The notes: generated by a model not told the origin, from the letters alone. Shown: positions 7,472 through 16,711, counted from the first letter of the stretch. The stretch is 64,000 nucleotides of DNA from Nocardioides insulae DSM 17944 (GCF_000422825.1 NZ_AUGU01000013.1:186001-250000); one strand, 5' to 3'. Translations and numbers: made by a program.

Positions 7472-9490
7472 TCACCGACGTACCCGCCATCGACGGGTGG
7501 TGGGGCGGCGCAGATCCGGGCTGAGCCACGGCTCCCGCTCCCTGACTCCCCTGGAGGAACGCAACTGGTAGGGCACCGAGATCACCATCACGCCCGGGGT
7601 GAACAACAACCGCCCCTTGAGCCGCAGAGCCGTCTGGTTGTGCAGCAACTGCTCCCACCAATGACCCACCACGTACTCCGGGATGTACACCGCCACCACA
7701 CCCCGAGGATTCGACTGCCGGATCGCCGAGGCGTACTCCACCACCGGCCGCACCAACTCCCGGTACGGCGAGTACAACACCTTCAGCGGCACGTCGAAGT
7801 TCCGCTCATCCCACTCCCGCAACAACGCCGCCGTCTGCAACTCGTCGGTCGAGACGGTGATCGCCTCCAACAGGTTCGGCCGGGTCGCCTTCGCGAACGC
7901 CAACGCCCGAAGCGTCGGCTTGTGCAACTTCGACACCAACACCACTGCGTGCACCCGCGTCGGCATGACCTTGTCCACGTCATCGGCCTCCAACTCGGCC
8001 TCCACCCGCGCGTAATGCCGGTGGATGGCGCGCATGAGCAGGAAGAAAACGATCATCGCCAAGATGGTGATCCAGGCGCCCGCCAGGAACTTCGTGATCA
8101 ACACGATCACCAGCACCACCGCGGTGAAACTCAGGCCGACCGCGTTGATCGCCCGGGAGCGGATCATCCGACCCCGGGCCGCTGAGTCCCGCTCGGACCG
8201 CAGGTGCCGGGTCCAGTGCCGGAGCATGCCTAGCTGGCTGAGCGTGAAGGAGACGAACACGCCCACGATGTAGAGCTGGATCAGCCGGGTGGTCTCGGCG
8301 TCGAAGGCGATGATCAGCACGATCGCCATCACGGCCAGGAACACGATGCCGTTGCTGTACGCCAGCCGGTCACCGCGAGCAGCCAGCGAGCGAGGGGCGT
8401 AGCCGTCCTTCGCCAGGATCGAACCCAGCACCGGGAAACCGTTGAACGCCGTATTGGCGGCCAGCACCAAGATGATGCCGGTGACGGTGACGACGAGATA
8501 GAAGCCCGGTCGGAAGTCTGAGAAGAGGGCGGCGGCGATCTGCGCTATGCCGGTGTGCTGGTCGTAGCCAGCCGGCAGTGGCTGCCCGGCCAGGGTCAAC
8601 CGGTCCAGGTCGGCCGGGTCGACCATCTGGAGGCCCATCTGCTTGGCCAGCACGATGATGCTCAGCATCATCGTGATCGCGATCGAGCCCAGCAGGAGGA
8701 GCGTCGTGGCGGCGTTCTTGCTCTTCGGTCGCTGGAAGGCGGGGACGCCGTTGGAGATCGCTTCCACGCCGGTGAGTGCGGCACACCCCGAGGAGAACGC
8801 CCTGGCCAGCAGGAACAGCAGCGCCAGCGTCGTCATCGAATCGTCGAAGCCCGGGGCCGGGGCCAGGTCGAGGGAGGCGCTCTCGACCTGGGGCAGGGTT
8901 CCCTCGACCAGCCGGAGCAACCCGTAGGCGCACATCCCCAGGATCGTGATCATGAACGCATAGGTCGGGATCGCGAAGAGTCGACCCGACTCGCGGATCC
9001 CCCGCAGGTTAGCGGCGGCGACAAGCACGACGAGCACGACTGCCAGCGTCGCCTCGTGACCACTGAGCGGCCCGATCGCCGAGGCTGCGTACTGGGCTCC
9101 GGACGAGATCGACACCGCGACGGTGAGCACATAGTCGACCAGAAGCGCGCTGGCGACCGTGGTGCCGGCCGCGGCGCCCAGGTTGACCGTCGCGACCTCG
9201 TAGTCGCCACCGCCGCTCGGGTACGCATGCACCGTCTGGCGGTACGAGGCCACCACCGCGGCCATCACGATGGCCACGGCCAAGCCGATCTTCCAGGAGA
9301 AGACGAAGGCGCTCGTCCCGGCCAGCGAGAGCATGATGAAGACCTCGTCGGGGGCATAGGCCACCGAGGAGAGCGCATCGCTGGCGAAGATCGGAAGAGC
9401 GATCCGCTTGCTGAGGAGCGTTTCGCTCACCTGGGAACTACGAAGCTTGCGTCCCAACAGGATCCGCTTCGACACGTCGCCGACACCCAC
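7472..9490 (-). CDS. APC-family permease, copy 1 of a tandem pair
   Basis: A 672-residue amino acid/polyamine/organocation-superfamily transporter with about 12 membrane segments in the first 480 residues and a soluble C-terminal domain of about 180 residues containing KVLYSPYRELVRPVVEYA. Conserved early segments include FASDALSSVAYAPDE and YPSGGGDYEVAT. Start: GTG 9490 corresponds exactly to the GTG chosen for the paralogue and gives both proteins the same length; TTG 9499 is an alternative. It is highly similar along its whole length to the next gene upstream. Position beside two TrkA-type proteins suggests potassium or amino acid transport gated by nucleotide. The M. tuberculosis equivalent locus (Rv2690c) has a single copy. 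Confidence 0.88.
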   Translation of the reverse strand: MGVGDVSKRILLGRKLRSSQVSETLLSKRIALPIFASDALSSVAYAPDEVFIMLSLAGTSAFVFSWKIGLAVAIVMAAVVASYRQTVHAYPSGGGDYEVATVNLGAAAGTTVASALLVDYVLTVAVSISSGAQYAASAIGPLSGHEATLAVVLVVLVAAANLRGIRESGRLFAIPTYAFMITILGMCAYGLLRLVEGTLPQVESASLDLAPAPGFDDSMTTLALLFLLARAFSSGCAALTGVEAISNGVPAFQRPKSKNAATTLLLLGSIAITMMLSIIVLAKQMGLQMVDPADLDRLTLAGQPLPAGYDQHTGIAQIAAALFSDFRPGFYLVVTVTGIILVLAANTAFNGFPVLGSILAKDGYAPRSLAARGDRLAYSNGIVFLAVMAIVLIIAFDAETTRLIQLYIVGVFVSFTLSQLGMLRHWTRHLRSERDSAARGRMIRSRAINAVGLSFTAVVLVIVLITKFLAGAWITILAMIVFFLLMRAIHRHYARVEAELEADDVDKVMPTRVHAVVLVSKLHKPTLRALAFAKATRPNLLEAITVSTDELQTAALLREWDERNFDVPLKVLYSPYRELVRPVVEYASAIRQSNPRGVVAVYIPEYVVGHWWEQLLHNQTALRLKGRLLFTPGVMVISVPYQLRSSRGVREREPWLSPDLRRPTTRRWRVRR

Positions 9491-9591
9491 GGGGCGCAAC
9501 CATAAGCCCGTCGCGCCCCAGACGTACTTCGGCGCCTACCTCAACGATCCCCGGAATCTCGTGGACGGCCGGGCGATCCCCGCCGGAGTGA

Positions 9592-11610
9592 TCACCGGCG
9601 GGTCCGCCACTGATGGTCCGGCCCGCGGCGGGTGCCCGGCGCGACCCACGGGTCACGCTCCATCATCCGCTTGGAGGACTGGAGTTGGTACGGCACCGAG
9701 ATCACCATCACGCCGGGGGTGAACAGCAGTCGGCCCTTGAGCCGCAGCGCGGTCTGGTTGTGCAGCACCTGCTCCCACCAGTGACCCACGACGTACTCGG
9801 GGATGTACACCGCCACGACACCGCGCGGGTTGGCCTCACGGATCGCGGAGGCGTACTCCACCACCGGCCGGACCAGTTCCCGGTACGGCGAGTAGAGCAC
9901 CTTCAGCGGGACGTCGAAGTTGCGCTGGTCCCACTCCTCGAGGAGGGCAGCGGTCTGGGCCTCGTCGGTGGAGACGGTGATCGCCTCCAGCAGATTGGGC
10001 CGGGTGGCCTTGGCGAAGGCGAGCGCGCGCAGGGTGGGCTTGTGCAGCTTGGAGACCAGGACGACCGCGTGCACGCGGGTCGGCATCAGCTTGTCCTCGT
10101 CGCCGGCCTCGAGCTCGGCCGCCACCTGCATGTAGTGCCGGTGGATCGCTCGCATCAGGACGTAGAAGACGACCATCGCCAGCACGGTGATCCAGGCACC
10201 CGCGAGGAACTTGGTGAGCAGCACGACCACCAGGACCAGCGAGGTGAGCACCAGGCCGACCATGTTGATCCCGCGGGAGATGTTGATCCGGCGCCTGGTC
10301 AGGTTGACGCTCTCCCGCTTGAGCTCGCGGGTCCAGTGCCGCACCATGCCGAGCTGGCTGAGGGTGAAGGAGACGAACACCCCCACGATGTAGAGCTGGA
10401 TCAGCCGGGTGGTCTCCGCCCCGAAGGCGACGATCAGGACGATCGCGCCCACGGCGAGGAACAGGATGCCGTTGCTGTAGGCGAGCCGGTCACCCCTCGA
10501 CCCCAGGGCACGCGGCGCGTAGCCGTCCCTGGCAAGCATCGACCCCAGCGCCGGGAAACCCTGGAAGGCGGTGTTGGCGGCGAGCACCAGGATGAGTCCG
10601 GCGACGGTGACCACGGCGTAGAACCCGGCCGGGAAGCCGTCGAAGATCGCCTTGGCGATCTGGGCCATCACGGTGTTCTGCGCGAAGTCGCCCGGAACTG
10701 CCTGGCCGTCCCGGGTGAGCCGCTCGACGTCGTGCGGGTCGACGTAGCGCAACCCCATCTGCTGGGCCAGCACGATGACGCTCATCAGCATCGTGATCGA
10801 GATGAGCGCCAGCAGCACCAGCGTGGCGCCGGCGTTGCGGGCCTTGGGTCGGCGGAAGGCGGGAACGCCGGTGCTGATCGACTCCACGCCGGTGAGGGCC
10901 ACACACCCCGAGGAGAACGCCCGGGCCAACAGCACCACCAGCGCGAGCGTGGTCAGCGGCTCGTCCCAGCCCTCCGCGTTCTCCACGTGCAGCCCGGCGC
11001 TGGCCACCTCGGGCAGGTCCCCGGTGAGGAGCTGGATGAACCCGAAGGCGCACATCGCCACCATCATCGCGATGAAGGCGTAGGTGATCAGCGCGAAGAC
11101 CCCGCCGCGCTGGCGTACGCCGCGAAGGTTCAGCGCGGTCAGGAGCAGCACCATCGCGATCGCGACGAAGACCTCCTTGCCGGACAGCGCCGGCAGGGCG
11201 GCCGCGGCGTACTGCGATCCGGAGGAGATGGAGACCGCCACGGTGAGCATGTAGTCGACGATCAGGGCGCTGGCCACCGTGGTGCCGGCCCGGGCGCCGA
11301 GGTTGACCGTGGCCACCTCGTAGTCGCCTCCCCCGGAGGGATAGGCCCGGATCGTCTGGCGGTAGGACGCCACCACGACCACCATCACCAGCGCGACCGC
11401 GAGCCCGATCCACCAGGACCAGACGTAGGCCGAGGCCCCGGCCAGCGAGAGCATGATGAAGATCTCGTCGGGGGCGTAGGCGACCGAGGAGAGGGCATCA
11501 CTGGCGAAGACCGGCAGCGCGATCCGCTTGCGCAACAGCGTCTCGCCCTGGGAGGTCCGCAGCTTGCGCCCCACCAGGATCCGTTTGGAGACCTCACCGA
11601 CGACGCCCAC
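9592..11610 (-). CDS. APC-family permease, copy 2 of a tandem pair
   Basis: Paralogue of the preceding permease: 672 residues, the same early motifs (FASDALSSVAYAPDE, YPSGGGDYEVAT) and the same soluble C-terminal domain, nearly identical around YSPYRELVRPVVEYA. The linkers and the segment around residue 230 differ most. Start: GTG 11610 (GVVGEVSKRIL) matches the paralogue; the open frame continues to 11658, which would intrude on the promoter of the divergent trkA gene. It is divergent from the ceoB-like gene, with about 80 bases between them. It is probably an integral membrane transporter regulated with, or by, the two TrkA-type proteins. Confidence 0.88.
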   Translation of the reverse strand: MGVVGEVSKRILVGRKLRTSQGETLLRKRIALPVFASDALSSVAYAPDEIFIMLSLAGASAYVWSWWIGLAVALVMVVVVASYRQTIRAYPSGGGDYEVATVNLGARAGTTVASALIVDYMLTVAVSISSGSQYAAAALPALSGKEVFVAIAMVLLLTALNLRGVRQRGGVFALITYAFIAMMVAMCAFGFIQLLTGDLPEVASAGLHVENAEGWDEPLTTLALVVLLARAFSSGCVALTGVESISTGVPAFRRPKARNAGATLVLLALISITMLMSVIVLAQQMGLRYVDPHDVERLTRDGQAVPGDFAQNTVMAQIAKAIFDGFPAGFYAVVTVAGLILVLAANTAFQGFPALGSMLARDGYAPRALGSRGDRLAYSNGILFLAVGAIVLIVAFGAETTRLIQLYIVGVFVSFTLSQLGMVRHWTRELKRESVNLTRRRINISRGINMVGLVLTSLVLVVVLLTKFLAGAWITVLAMVVFYVLMRAIHRHYMQVAAELEAGDEDKLMPTRVHAVVLVSKLHKPTLRALAFAKATRPNLLEAITVSTDEAQTAALLEEWDQRNFDVPLKVLYSPYRELVRPVVEYASAIREANPRGVVAVYIPEYVVGHWWEQVLHNQTALRLKGRLLFTPGVMVISVPYQLQSSKRMMERDPWVAPGTRRGPDHQWRTRR

Positions 11611-11677
11611 GAGCGGCAAGGCTACGACAAGTGCACCCGATCGTGGCGCCGCCCACACCCCGCGGCGGCACTGCGGC

Positions 11678-11683
11678 TACGGT
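11678..11683 (+). promoter_or_regulatory. -10 element of a leaderless promoter (first trkA gene)
   Basis: TACGGT matches the actinobacterial TANNNT -10 box and lies six bases before the GTG start, so the transcript would begin at or next to the start codon. No ribosome site is present. Confidence 0.55.
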
Positions 11684-11689
11684 GGCCTC

Positions 11690-12352
11690 GTGCACGTCGT
11701 GATCATGGGGTGCGGCCGAGTGGGGTCGACGCTGGCCCGTAGCCTCGAGGACCGCAACCACACCGTCTCCGTCATCGACAGCGATCCGGACGCCTTCCGA
11801 CGCCTCGGTCCGCACTTCAACGGCGACAAGGTCGCCGGGATCGGGTTCGACCAGGACGTGATGGAGAAGGCCGGGATCCGTCGCGCAGACGCCTTCGCAG
11901 CGGTCTCCAGCGGCGACAACTCCAACATCATCGCCGCCCGCGTGGCCCGCGAGACCTTCGGCATCCAGCAGGTGGTCGCCCGGATCTACGACCCCGGCCG
12001 CGCCGAGGTCTACCAGCGGCTCGGCATCACCACCGTCGCGACCGTGAAGTGGACCGCCGACCAGGTGCTGCGCCGGCTCCTGCCCGCCGGCGCCGAGCCC
12101 GACTTCCGCGATCCCTCGGGCACGATCCGCCTCGACCAGGTCCCGATCCCCGAGCGTTGGATCGGGCAGCGAACCGTCCACTTCCAGGAGCAGAGCCGCT
12201 GCCGCATCGCCTGGATCGACCGGCTCGGCGAGGGGATCCTCCCGCACCGCGAGAGCGTGATCCAGGAGGGCGACATCCTGCACCTGGTGATGCGCGAGGA
12301 GAACGCCGCCCACGCCTACCGGGTGATCGAGTCCGGACCTCAGGAGGACTGA
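11690..12352 (+). CDS. TrkA-family potassium uptake regulatory protein (CeoB-like)
   Basis: A 220-residue cytoplasmic RCK protein. The N-terminal Rossmann domain begins HVVIMGCGRVGSTLARSLE with the GxGxxG loop and an acidic VIDSD after strand 2. The RCK-C (TrkA-C) domain from about residue 135 includes IRLDQVPIPERW and ends with HLVMREENA. Such proteins bind NAD(H) or ATP and gate potassium channels or transporters. Start: the GTG at 11690 sits six bases after a TACGGT box and gives the conserved N-terminus; the open frame from 11528 runs back into the divergent gene. It pairs with the next gene, as ceoB with ceoC in mycobacteria. Confidence 0.9.
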   Translation: MHVVIMGCGRVGSTLARSLEDRNHTVSVIDSDPDAFRRLGPHFNGDKVAGIGFDQDVMEKAGIRRADAFAAVSSGDNSNIIAARVARETFGIQQVVARIYDPGRAEVYQRLGITTVATVKWTADQVLRRLLPAGAEPDFRDPSGTIRLDQVPIPERWIGQRTVHFQEQSRCRIAWIDRLGEGILPHRESVIQEGDILHLVMREENAAHAYRVIESGPQED

Positions 12353-12399
12353 GCGTTGCCCGCCCCTCTCCCCCCCACCCGTCCGAGGAGGACCCGCTG

Positions 12400-13071
12400 A
12401 TGCGCGTCGCCATCGCCGGAGCCGGCGCGGTCGGCCGTTCGATCGCCCGCGAGCTGATCATCAACGGCCACGAGGTGCTCCTCATCGACAAGGCCCCCGC
12501 CTCGATCAAGCCCGAGCGGGTGCCGGACGCCGAGTGGCTGCTCGCCGACTCCTGCGAACTGTCCTCGCTCGAGGAGGCCCGCCTGGACCGCTGCGACGTG
12601 GTGATCGCCGCCACCGGCGACGACAAGGTCAACCTGGTGACCTCGCTGCTGGCCAAGACCGAGTTCGGAGTCCCCCGCACCGTGGGCCGGGTCAACCACC
12701 CCAACAACGAGTGGCTCTTCACCGAGGCCTGGGGTGTGGACGTCAACGTGTCCACGCCGCGGATCATGTCGGCCCTGGTCGAGGAAGCGGTCACGGTCGG
12801 CGACCTGGTCCGGCTGTTCACCTTCCGGCAGGGCAACGCCAACCTGGTCGAGATCACCCTGCCCGCGGATTCGCCGTACGTCGGCAAGCAGGCCGGCCTC
12901 ATCCCCTTCCCCGACAACTGCGCGCTGGTCACCGTGTTGCGCGACGGCCAGGTCTACGTGCCCACCGGCGAACAGCCGCTCGAGTCCGGTGACGAACTGC
13001 TGTTGGTCGTCCCAGCCGAGCGGGAGGACGAGCTGGAGCGGCTGTTGGCGCCGCGCGCGCACGGCGGCTGA
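12400..13071 (+). CDS. TrkA-family potassium uptake regulatory protein (CeoC-like)
   Basis: A 223-residue second RCK protein. The Rossmann half starts MRVAIAGAGAVGRSIARELI with IDKA after strand 2; the TrkA-C half includes ADSPYVGKQAGLIPFPDN and LLLVVPAEREDEL. GAGGAGGAC precedes ATG 12400 as ribosome site. It follows its paralogue by 47 bases on the same strand and is probably co-transcribed, so the two may form a hetero-oligomeric ring. No Trk/Ktr channel subunit is next to them. The duplicated APC permeases across the divergent promoter are the natural partner candidates. Confidence 0.9.
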   Translation: MRVAIAGAGAVGRSIARELIINGHEVLLIDKAPASIKPERVPDAEWLLADSCELSSLEEARLDRCDVVIAATGDDKVNLVTSLLAKTEFGVPRTVGRVNHPNNEWLFTEAWGVDVNVSTPRIMSALVEEAVTVGDLVRLFTFRQGNANLVEITLPADSPYVGKQAGLIPFPDNCALVTVLRDGQVYVPTGEQPLESGDELLLVVPAEREDELERLLAPRAHGG

Positions 13072-13137
13072 GGTCTGCCCGGCCGAGACTTCGACAGACC
13101 GGGCGCCGCAGGGTCCCGGTCGGCGACGCGGGAGCCC

Positions 13138-13911
13138 TCAGGCCGTTTCGGGGTGCCGTTCGAGGGGCGTGTGGTTGCGGGCCAGCAGCCAGATCATCGC
13201 GCCGTAGCAGGCGATCCGCAGCGCCCAGCCGAGGCCGGTGCGCAGGATGCCCAGCAGCAGCACGGCCAGGTCGGGGTCGATGGTCCCCGACCAGCCCAGC
13301 AGCCAGATCGGCCCCTGGATCGCCACGCCGAAGGCACCGGGGGCCAAGAAGAGCCAGGTGAGCCGGGCGCACAGCTTCACGATCTGCTTGTCCTCGTGCC
13401 AGGCCAGAGCGTCGCCGGTGACGCTGCCGAGCAGGAAGCCGAAGAACGGCCAGCCGGCCAGGCAACTGGCCGCCATCACCACGGTGTAACACAGGCTGAT
13501 CAGGATGCCGGGCAGGAAGAAGGCCAGCGCCTGCTCCTGTTCGCTGCCGCCCATGCTCTGGGCGAGCCGCACCACTCCCCAGCCGATCAGGATGCCGAAG
13601 ATCGCGTTGGCGACGTACTGGAGGGTCGAGCGCTGGACCAGCCGGATCACCAGCGCCACCGCGGCGACCCCCGCGCCCCCGATCAGGGCGACCTGGATGT
13701 CCTTGACGATCAGCCAGAGCACGGTGAAGGCAAGGCCCGGAAGGCCGGCCTCCAGCATGCCGCGACGTCCCCCGAGTGAATCCGACATCCGCTTGCGCAC
13801 CAGCGCTTCGACCGTCTGCGGAGTCGCCTCGACGCGGGGTCCCTCGGCCTTGGGCGCCTCCCCACCCGATTCGCGCGGGTCACCAGGAGAACGATCGGGT
13901 TCGGGGTTCAC
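13138..13911 (-). CDS. DUF3159 family membrane protein
   Basis: A 257-residue protein with a charged N-terminal region of about 60 residues (rich in Pro, Glu and Arg) followed by about five or six hydrophobic segments that match the actinobacterial DUF3159 layout (RKRMSDSLGGRRGMLEAGLP before the first helix). Start: GTG 13911 overlaps the TGA of the OB-fold gene by four bases (GTGA), so the genes are translationally coupled. The longer open frame to 14031 is inside that gene. Function unknown; the M. tuberculosis counterpart by position is Rv2693c. It is the last gene of the dut-DUF3710-OB-DUF3159 minus-strand operon and converges with the trkA pair. Confidence 0.85.
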   Translation of the reverse strand: MNPEPDRSPGDPRESGGEAPKAEGPRVEATPQTVEALVRKRMSDSLGGRRGMLEAGLPGLAFTVLWLIVKDIQVALIGGAGVAAVALVIRLVQRSTLQYVANAIFGILIGWGVVRLAQSMGGSEQEQALAFFLPGILISLCYTVVMAASCLAGWPFFGFLLGSVTGDALAWHEDKQIVKLCARLTWLFLAPGAFGVAIQGPIWLLGWSGTIDPDLAVLLLGILRTGLGWALRIACYGAMIWLLARNHTPLERHPETA

Positions 13912-14276
13912 GGCACCAACTCGTATCGGGGGTTGTACATGATCCGGACGTTGTCGTGCAGACCGATCCGGCCGGTGGCCTGGAGCGAGCGGCCGGGGGT
14001 GATGCCGGCGATCCGCCTCCGCCCCAGCCACACCAGGGTGACCGCACCGGAGCCGTCGGAGAGCTCCGCCTCGAGCGCCGGCACTCCACCGCGGGGCCGG
14101 AGCGTGACCGTGCGCAGCGTGCCGCGCAGGGTGACCACCTCACGGTCCGGCGCCTCCCCCACCCGGGTCACGCCGCTGCGGGAGCCGGCGTCGTGGCTGC
14201 GCCTCAGATCGCGTGCCTCCTGGTCCGCGGAGTCGGCCCAGTGGCCCAGCGTGCGCCGGAGCCTGCCCATGCTCAT
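13908..14276 (-). CDS. OB-fold nucleic-acid-binding protein
   Basis: A 122-residue protein with an OB-fold (anti-codon-type) domain over residues about 48-120, seen in VTLRGTLRTVTLRPRG, LEAELSDGSGAVTLVWLGRR and ATGRIGLHDNVRIMYNPRYE. The first 45 residues are charged and probably helical. A GAGGTG element lies upstream of the ATG; a second in-frame Met at residue 3 is a possible alternative start. It matches the gene downstream of dut/DUF3710 in actinobacteria (Rv2694c position). It probably binds single-stranded nucleic acid, but its partner is unknown. It overlaps the DUF3159 gene by four bases. Confidence 0.85.
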   Translation of the reverse strand: MSMGRLRRTLGHWADSADQEARDLRRSHDAGSRSGVTRVGEAPDREVVTLRGTLRTVTLRPRGGVPALEAELSDGSGAVTLVWLGRRRIAGITPGRSLQATGRIGLHDNVRIMYNPRYELVP

Positions 14277-14307
14277 CCCTGACTCACCTCGGTACGCCGG
14301 TCGCGGC

Positions 14308-15027
14308 TCAGCCGGCCGGGCCGTCGGTGCCCGGCTCCCGCGGCGCCGGCGGCTGCTCGCCCGCTTGACCGGCCTGACCGGTGATCCTTGGAACCGCCGG
14401 CCGGTCCACGGGACGGGCCTGGGGCGGCATCGTGAGCCCCAGGGCCTCGCCCACGGGCATGGCCTCGGTGCCCCGCCGGACGACGACGTCGCTGATCAGG
14501 TCCTCCCAGTCGCCGGCCTTCTCGATCTCGACCGCGGGACGCCCGAGCAGTGTCGCCCGGAGCATCCACCGGTCGCCATTGACCCCGATGATGCGCGAGG
14601 GCTGGACGCCGTCCTGGCCGTCGGGCAGCTTCATCCCGAGCTGGCAGAGCAGCTCGACGCCGTACCGGCCCTCACGCTCGCCGGTCTTGCCGCCCCGGCG
14701 CTGGACGTCCTGGGCGAGCTGCGGGCGCACCTCGCTCCACAGGTCGCCGTTGCGGGGAGCGGCGAAGGCGCGCAGTTCGAGAGCGCCGTCCTTGCCGGTC
14801 AGCAGGACGGCCTGGACGGTGCCGACCTTCTCGTCGACCTGGAGCCGGAGCTCGCGGCCGGGCGAGGGCGCGATCAGGAGGGACCCGAGGTCGACCCGCT
14901 CGATGCCGGCCAGCAGCTCCGGCACGGCCTCGGAGTCGTAGGGGCCGGCGACCACCTGGGCGTCCTGCGCCGCGTCGGTCTCGGGCTCGCTGGCGGTCGC
15001 CGCAGCGGCCTTACGACGGAACTTCAC
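14308..15027 (-). CDS. DUF3710 domain-containing protein
   Basis: A 239-residue soluble protein of the actinobacterial DUF3710 family, recognised by RVDLGSLLIAPSPGRELRLQ, the AAPRNGDLWSEVR segment and GVNGDRWMLRATLLG. The basic N-terminus (MKFRRKA) is followed by an acidic low-complexity stretch, and the C-terminus is Pro/Gly-rich and probably disordered. Function unknown. It lies 41 bases downstream of dut on the same strand and is followed by the OB-fold gene, an order conserved with M. tuberculosis Rv2697c-Rv2694c, which suggests a shared transcript. Confidence 0.85.
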   Translation of the reverse strand: MKFRRKAAAATASEPETDAAQDAQVVAGPYDSEAVPELLAGIERVDLGSLLIAPSPGRELRLQVDEKVGTVQAVLLTGKDGALELRAFAAPRNGDLWSEVRPQLAQDVQRRGGKTGEREGRYGVELLCQLGMKLPDGQDGVQPSRIIGVNGDRWMLRATLLGRPAVEIEKAGDWEDLISDVVVRRGTEAMPVGEALGLTMPPQARPVDRPAVPRITGQAGQAGEQPPAPREPGTDGPAG

Positions 15028-15068
15028 GGTGGTGCTTCTCCTCGGCGTGGACGCGGATGGTGACAGGC

Positions 15069-15527
15069 TCAGCGGGCTCGGCCCTCGCCGGCGCCGAAGC
15101 CTCCGGTAGAACCGTATCCCCCGTCACCTCGGACCGAGTCCGGCAGTGCCTGCACCTCGACGAAGTGTGCCTGCTCGACGCGCTGCACGACGATCTGGGC
15201 GATCCGATCGCCGCGTTGCAGGTCGACCGGCTCGCGGGGGTCGAGGTTGACCAGCAGGACCTTGACCTCGCCCCGGTAGCCCGCGTCCACCGTGCCCGGC
15301 GCGTTCACGATCGAGAGTCCGTGCCGCGCGGCCAGACCGGAGCGCGGGTGGATCAGCCCGACGTACCCCTCCGGTAGGGCGAGGGCGACCCCGGTGGGCA
15401 CCAGCACCCGCTCCCCGGGAGCCAGGGTCACATCGACGGTCGTCCGCAGATCCGCACCGGCGTCGCCGGGGTGTGCGTACGCCGGCAGCGGCAGCTCCCG
15501 GTCCAACCGCACCAGGGGCACCGGCAC
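15069..15527 (-). CDS. dut: deoxyuridine 5'-triphosphate nucleotidohydrolase (dUTPase)
   Basis: Trimeric dUTPase of 152 residues that converts dUTP to dUMP and diphosphate, keeping uracil out of DNA and supplying dUMP for thymidylate synthesis. The five family motifs appear in order: HPGDAGADL (motif 1), [11 protein letters not shown] (motif 2), [16 protein letters not shown] (motif 3, with catalytic Asp and Tyr), [11 protein letters not shown] (motif 4), and the C-terminal [12 protein letters not shown] (motif 5). Start: GTG 15527 has GAGGG a few bases upstream and matches the length of the M. tuberculosis enzyme. In-frame upstream GTGs at 15542 and beyond would add an unrelated tail. It heads the dut-DUF3710-OB-DUF3159 operon and is divergent from DUF3093. 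Confidence 0.93.
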   Translation of the reverse strand: MPVPLVRLDRELPLPAYAHPGDAGADLRTTVDVTLAPGERVLVPTGVALALPEGYVGLIHPRSGLAARHGLSIVNAPGTVDAGYRGEVKVLLVNLDPREPVDLQRGDRIAQIVVQRVEQAHFVEVQALPDSVRGDGGYGSTGGFGAGEGRAR

Positions 15528-15728
15528 CGCACCCTCGAGCACCGTGGGACCAGTCCCGTCGGCTGCGGGCGGCCGGGTCTCCACGGACGTCTCGGACTGG
15601 CTCGGCTGGTCATGGGTGGAGTCGAACGGCACGAGGGGACGATATCCCGTGGGCCGGGCCTCTCCCAGGGTCGTCCCGACCGGGCCGGGTTTCGGCGGGG
15701 CGGGTGCGGGATGAGAAACTCTGACGCT

Positions 15729-16193
15729 GTGACCCCCTCCACCCGGACCGCCTACCACGAGCGGCTCAGCGTCCCCCTCCGCTGGTGGGTCCAGGGCGTG
15801 ATGCTGGTGGCCACTTTGTGGCTGGCCCTGATCGTGGCCGTGCCGGAGACGCTGGCCTGGTCGGTCACCGCGGCCGTGCTCGGACTGATGGCGCTGGCCT
15901 TCCTGGCCTACGGATCCGCCCAGCTCTCGGTCGCCGACGGCACCCTCCGGGCCGGCCGGGCCCGGATCTCGGCCGCCGACCTGGGCACCGCGGAGGCGCT
16001 GGACCCGGAGGGGGCCAGGTTGGCCCACGGCCGCGACGCCGATGCGCGGGCCTACTTCCTGATGCGGCCCTACCTCAAGCGTGCCGTGCGGGTCGAGGTC
16101 ACCGACCCGAGCGACCCGGCGCCGTACTGGCTGGTCTCGACCCGCCACCCCGACGCTCTCGCACGCACCCTCAACGGCCTGCCCCGCGACTGA
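15729..16193 (+). CDS. DUF3093 family membrane protein
   Basis: A 154-residue protein with two closely spaced hydrophobic segments (residues about 19-58) and a soluble C-terminal domain. Its family signatures are the N-terminal [15 protein letters not shown] and the distal [17 protein letters not shown] and [13 protein letters not shown]3093 proteins sit next to dut in many actinobacteria (Rv2698 position). The start is uncertain: GTG 15729 is followed closely by the conserved YHERL segment, while ATG 15711 would add six residues. The short gap to dut suggests a bidirectional promoter. Function unknown. Confidence 0.8.
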   Translation: MTPSTRTAYHERLSVPLRWWVQGVMLVATLWLALIVAVPETLAWSVTAAVLGLMALAFLAYGSAQLSVADGTLRAGRARISAADLGTAEALDPEGARLAHGRDADARAYFLMRPYLKRAVRVEVTDPSDPAPYWLVSTRHPDALARTLNGLPRD

Positions 16194-16302
16194 CCGCGCG
16201 CAGCGCGCCCGCCCGAGCCACTCGGCGACCTCGGACCGAGGACGCCGATCGCTCTCGGCCCCCATCCGGCAGGAGTCTCGCGGCACGGACGGAGGGCGTG
16301 AG

Positions 16303-16308
16303 TAGGGT
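16303..16308 (+). promoter_or_regulatory. -10 element of a probable leaderless promoter (DUF4235 gene)
   Basis: TAGGGT lies seven bases before the ATG at 16316. GTGAGG in the spacer could also serve as a ribosome site, so leaderless initiation is likely but not certain. Confidence 0.4.
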
Positions 16309-16315
16309 GAGGCGC

Positions 16316-16618
16316 ATGGCAGAGAACAAGGAGTCGTCCAACTCCAAGGTATGGGCCGTCATGTCGCTGGTCGCCGCGCTCGGTGCCGCCGCGGTCGCCC
16401 GGAAGGGCATGGACCAGGGCTGGCGGTTCGCGACCGGCCGCAAGCCCCCGCAGAACCCCGCCGATCCCGACGTGTCCATCCGGGAGGCAGTGCTGTGGGC
16501 GATCGCCTCCGGGGCGGCTGTGGCGCTGGCCAGGATGCTGGTGCAGCGTCAGGCCGCGCACTATTACACCCGCTCCACGGGTCATCTGCCCGGCCAGCTG
16601 GAGCACGACGGCGAGTGA
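16316..16618 (+). CDS. DUF4235 family small membrane protein
   Basis: A 100-residue protein with two predicted membrane segments (about residues 10-27 and 58-76). The intervening stretch reads [19 protein letters not shown], a pattern of the actinobacterial DUF4235 family. ATG 16316 follows GTGAGG and a TAGGGT box. It ends just before a strong bidirectional terminator shared with the convergent DUF4193 gene. Function unknown. Confidence 0.8.
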   Translation: MAENKESSNSKVWAVMSLVAALGAAAVARKGMDQGWRFATGRKPPQNPADPDVSIREAVLWAIASGAAVALARMLVQRQAAHYYTRSTGHLPGQLEHDGE

Positions 16619-16640
16619 CCCTCGGGGTCACCGGACGGAA

Positions 16641-16669
16641 GAAGGCCGCAACCTCGGGTTGCGGCCTTC
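16641..16669. terminator. bidirectional intrinsic terminator-like hairpin
   Basis: A perfect 13-bp inverted repeat (GAAGGCCGCAACC and its complement) around a 3-base TCG loop lies between the convergent DUF4235 and DUF4193 genes. AAG/CTT ends flank it but there is no long U tract. Confidence 0.75.
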
Positions 16670-16711
16670 GTCGTCACTGCACCGGGTCACCCCGGTCAGG
16701 GAGCATCGCAC

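Noticed and set aside
9613..11742. 709-codon plus-strand open frame
   Set aside because: It is antisense to the second APC permease. The product is rich in Arg, Gly, His and Asp with no family features, as expected of the complementary frame of a high-GC gene.
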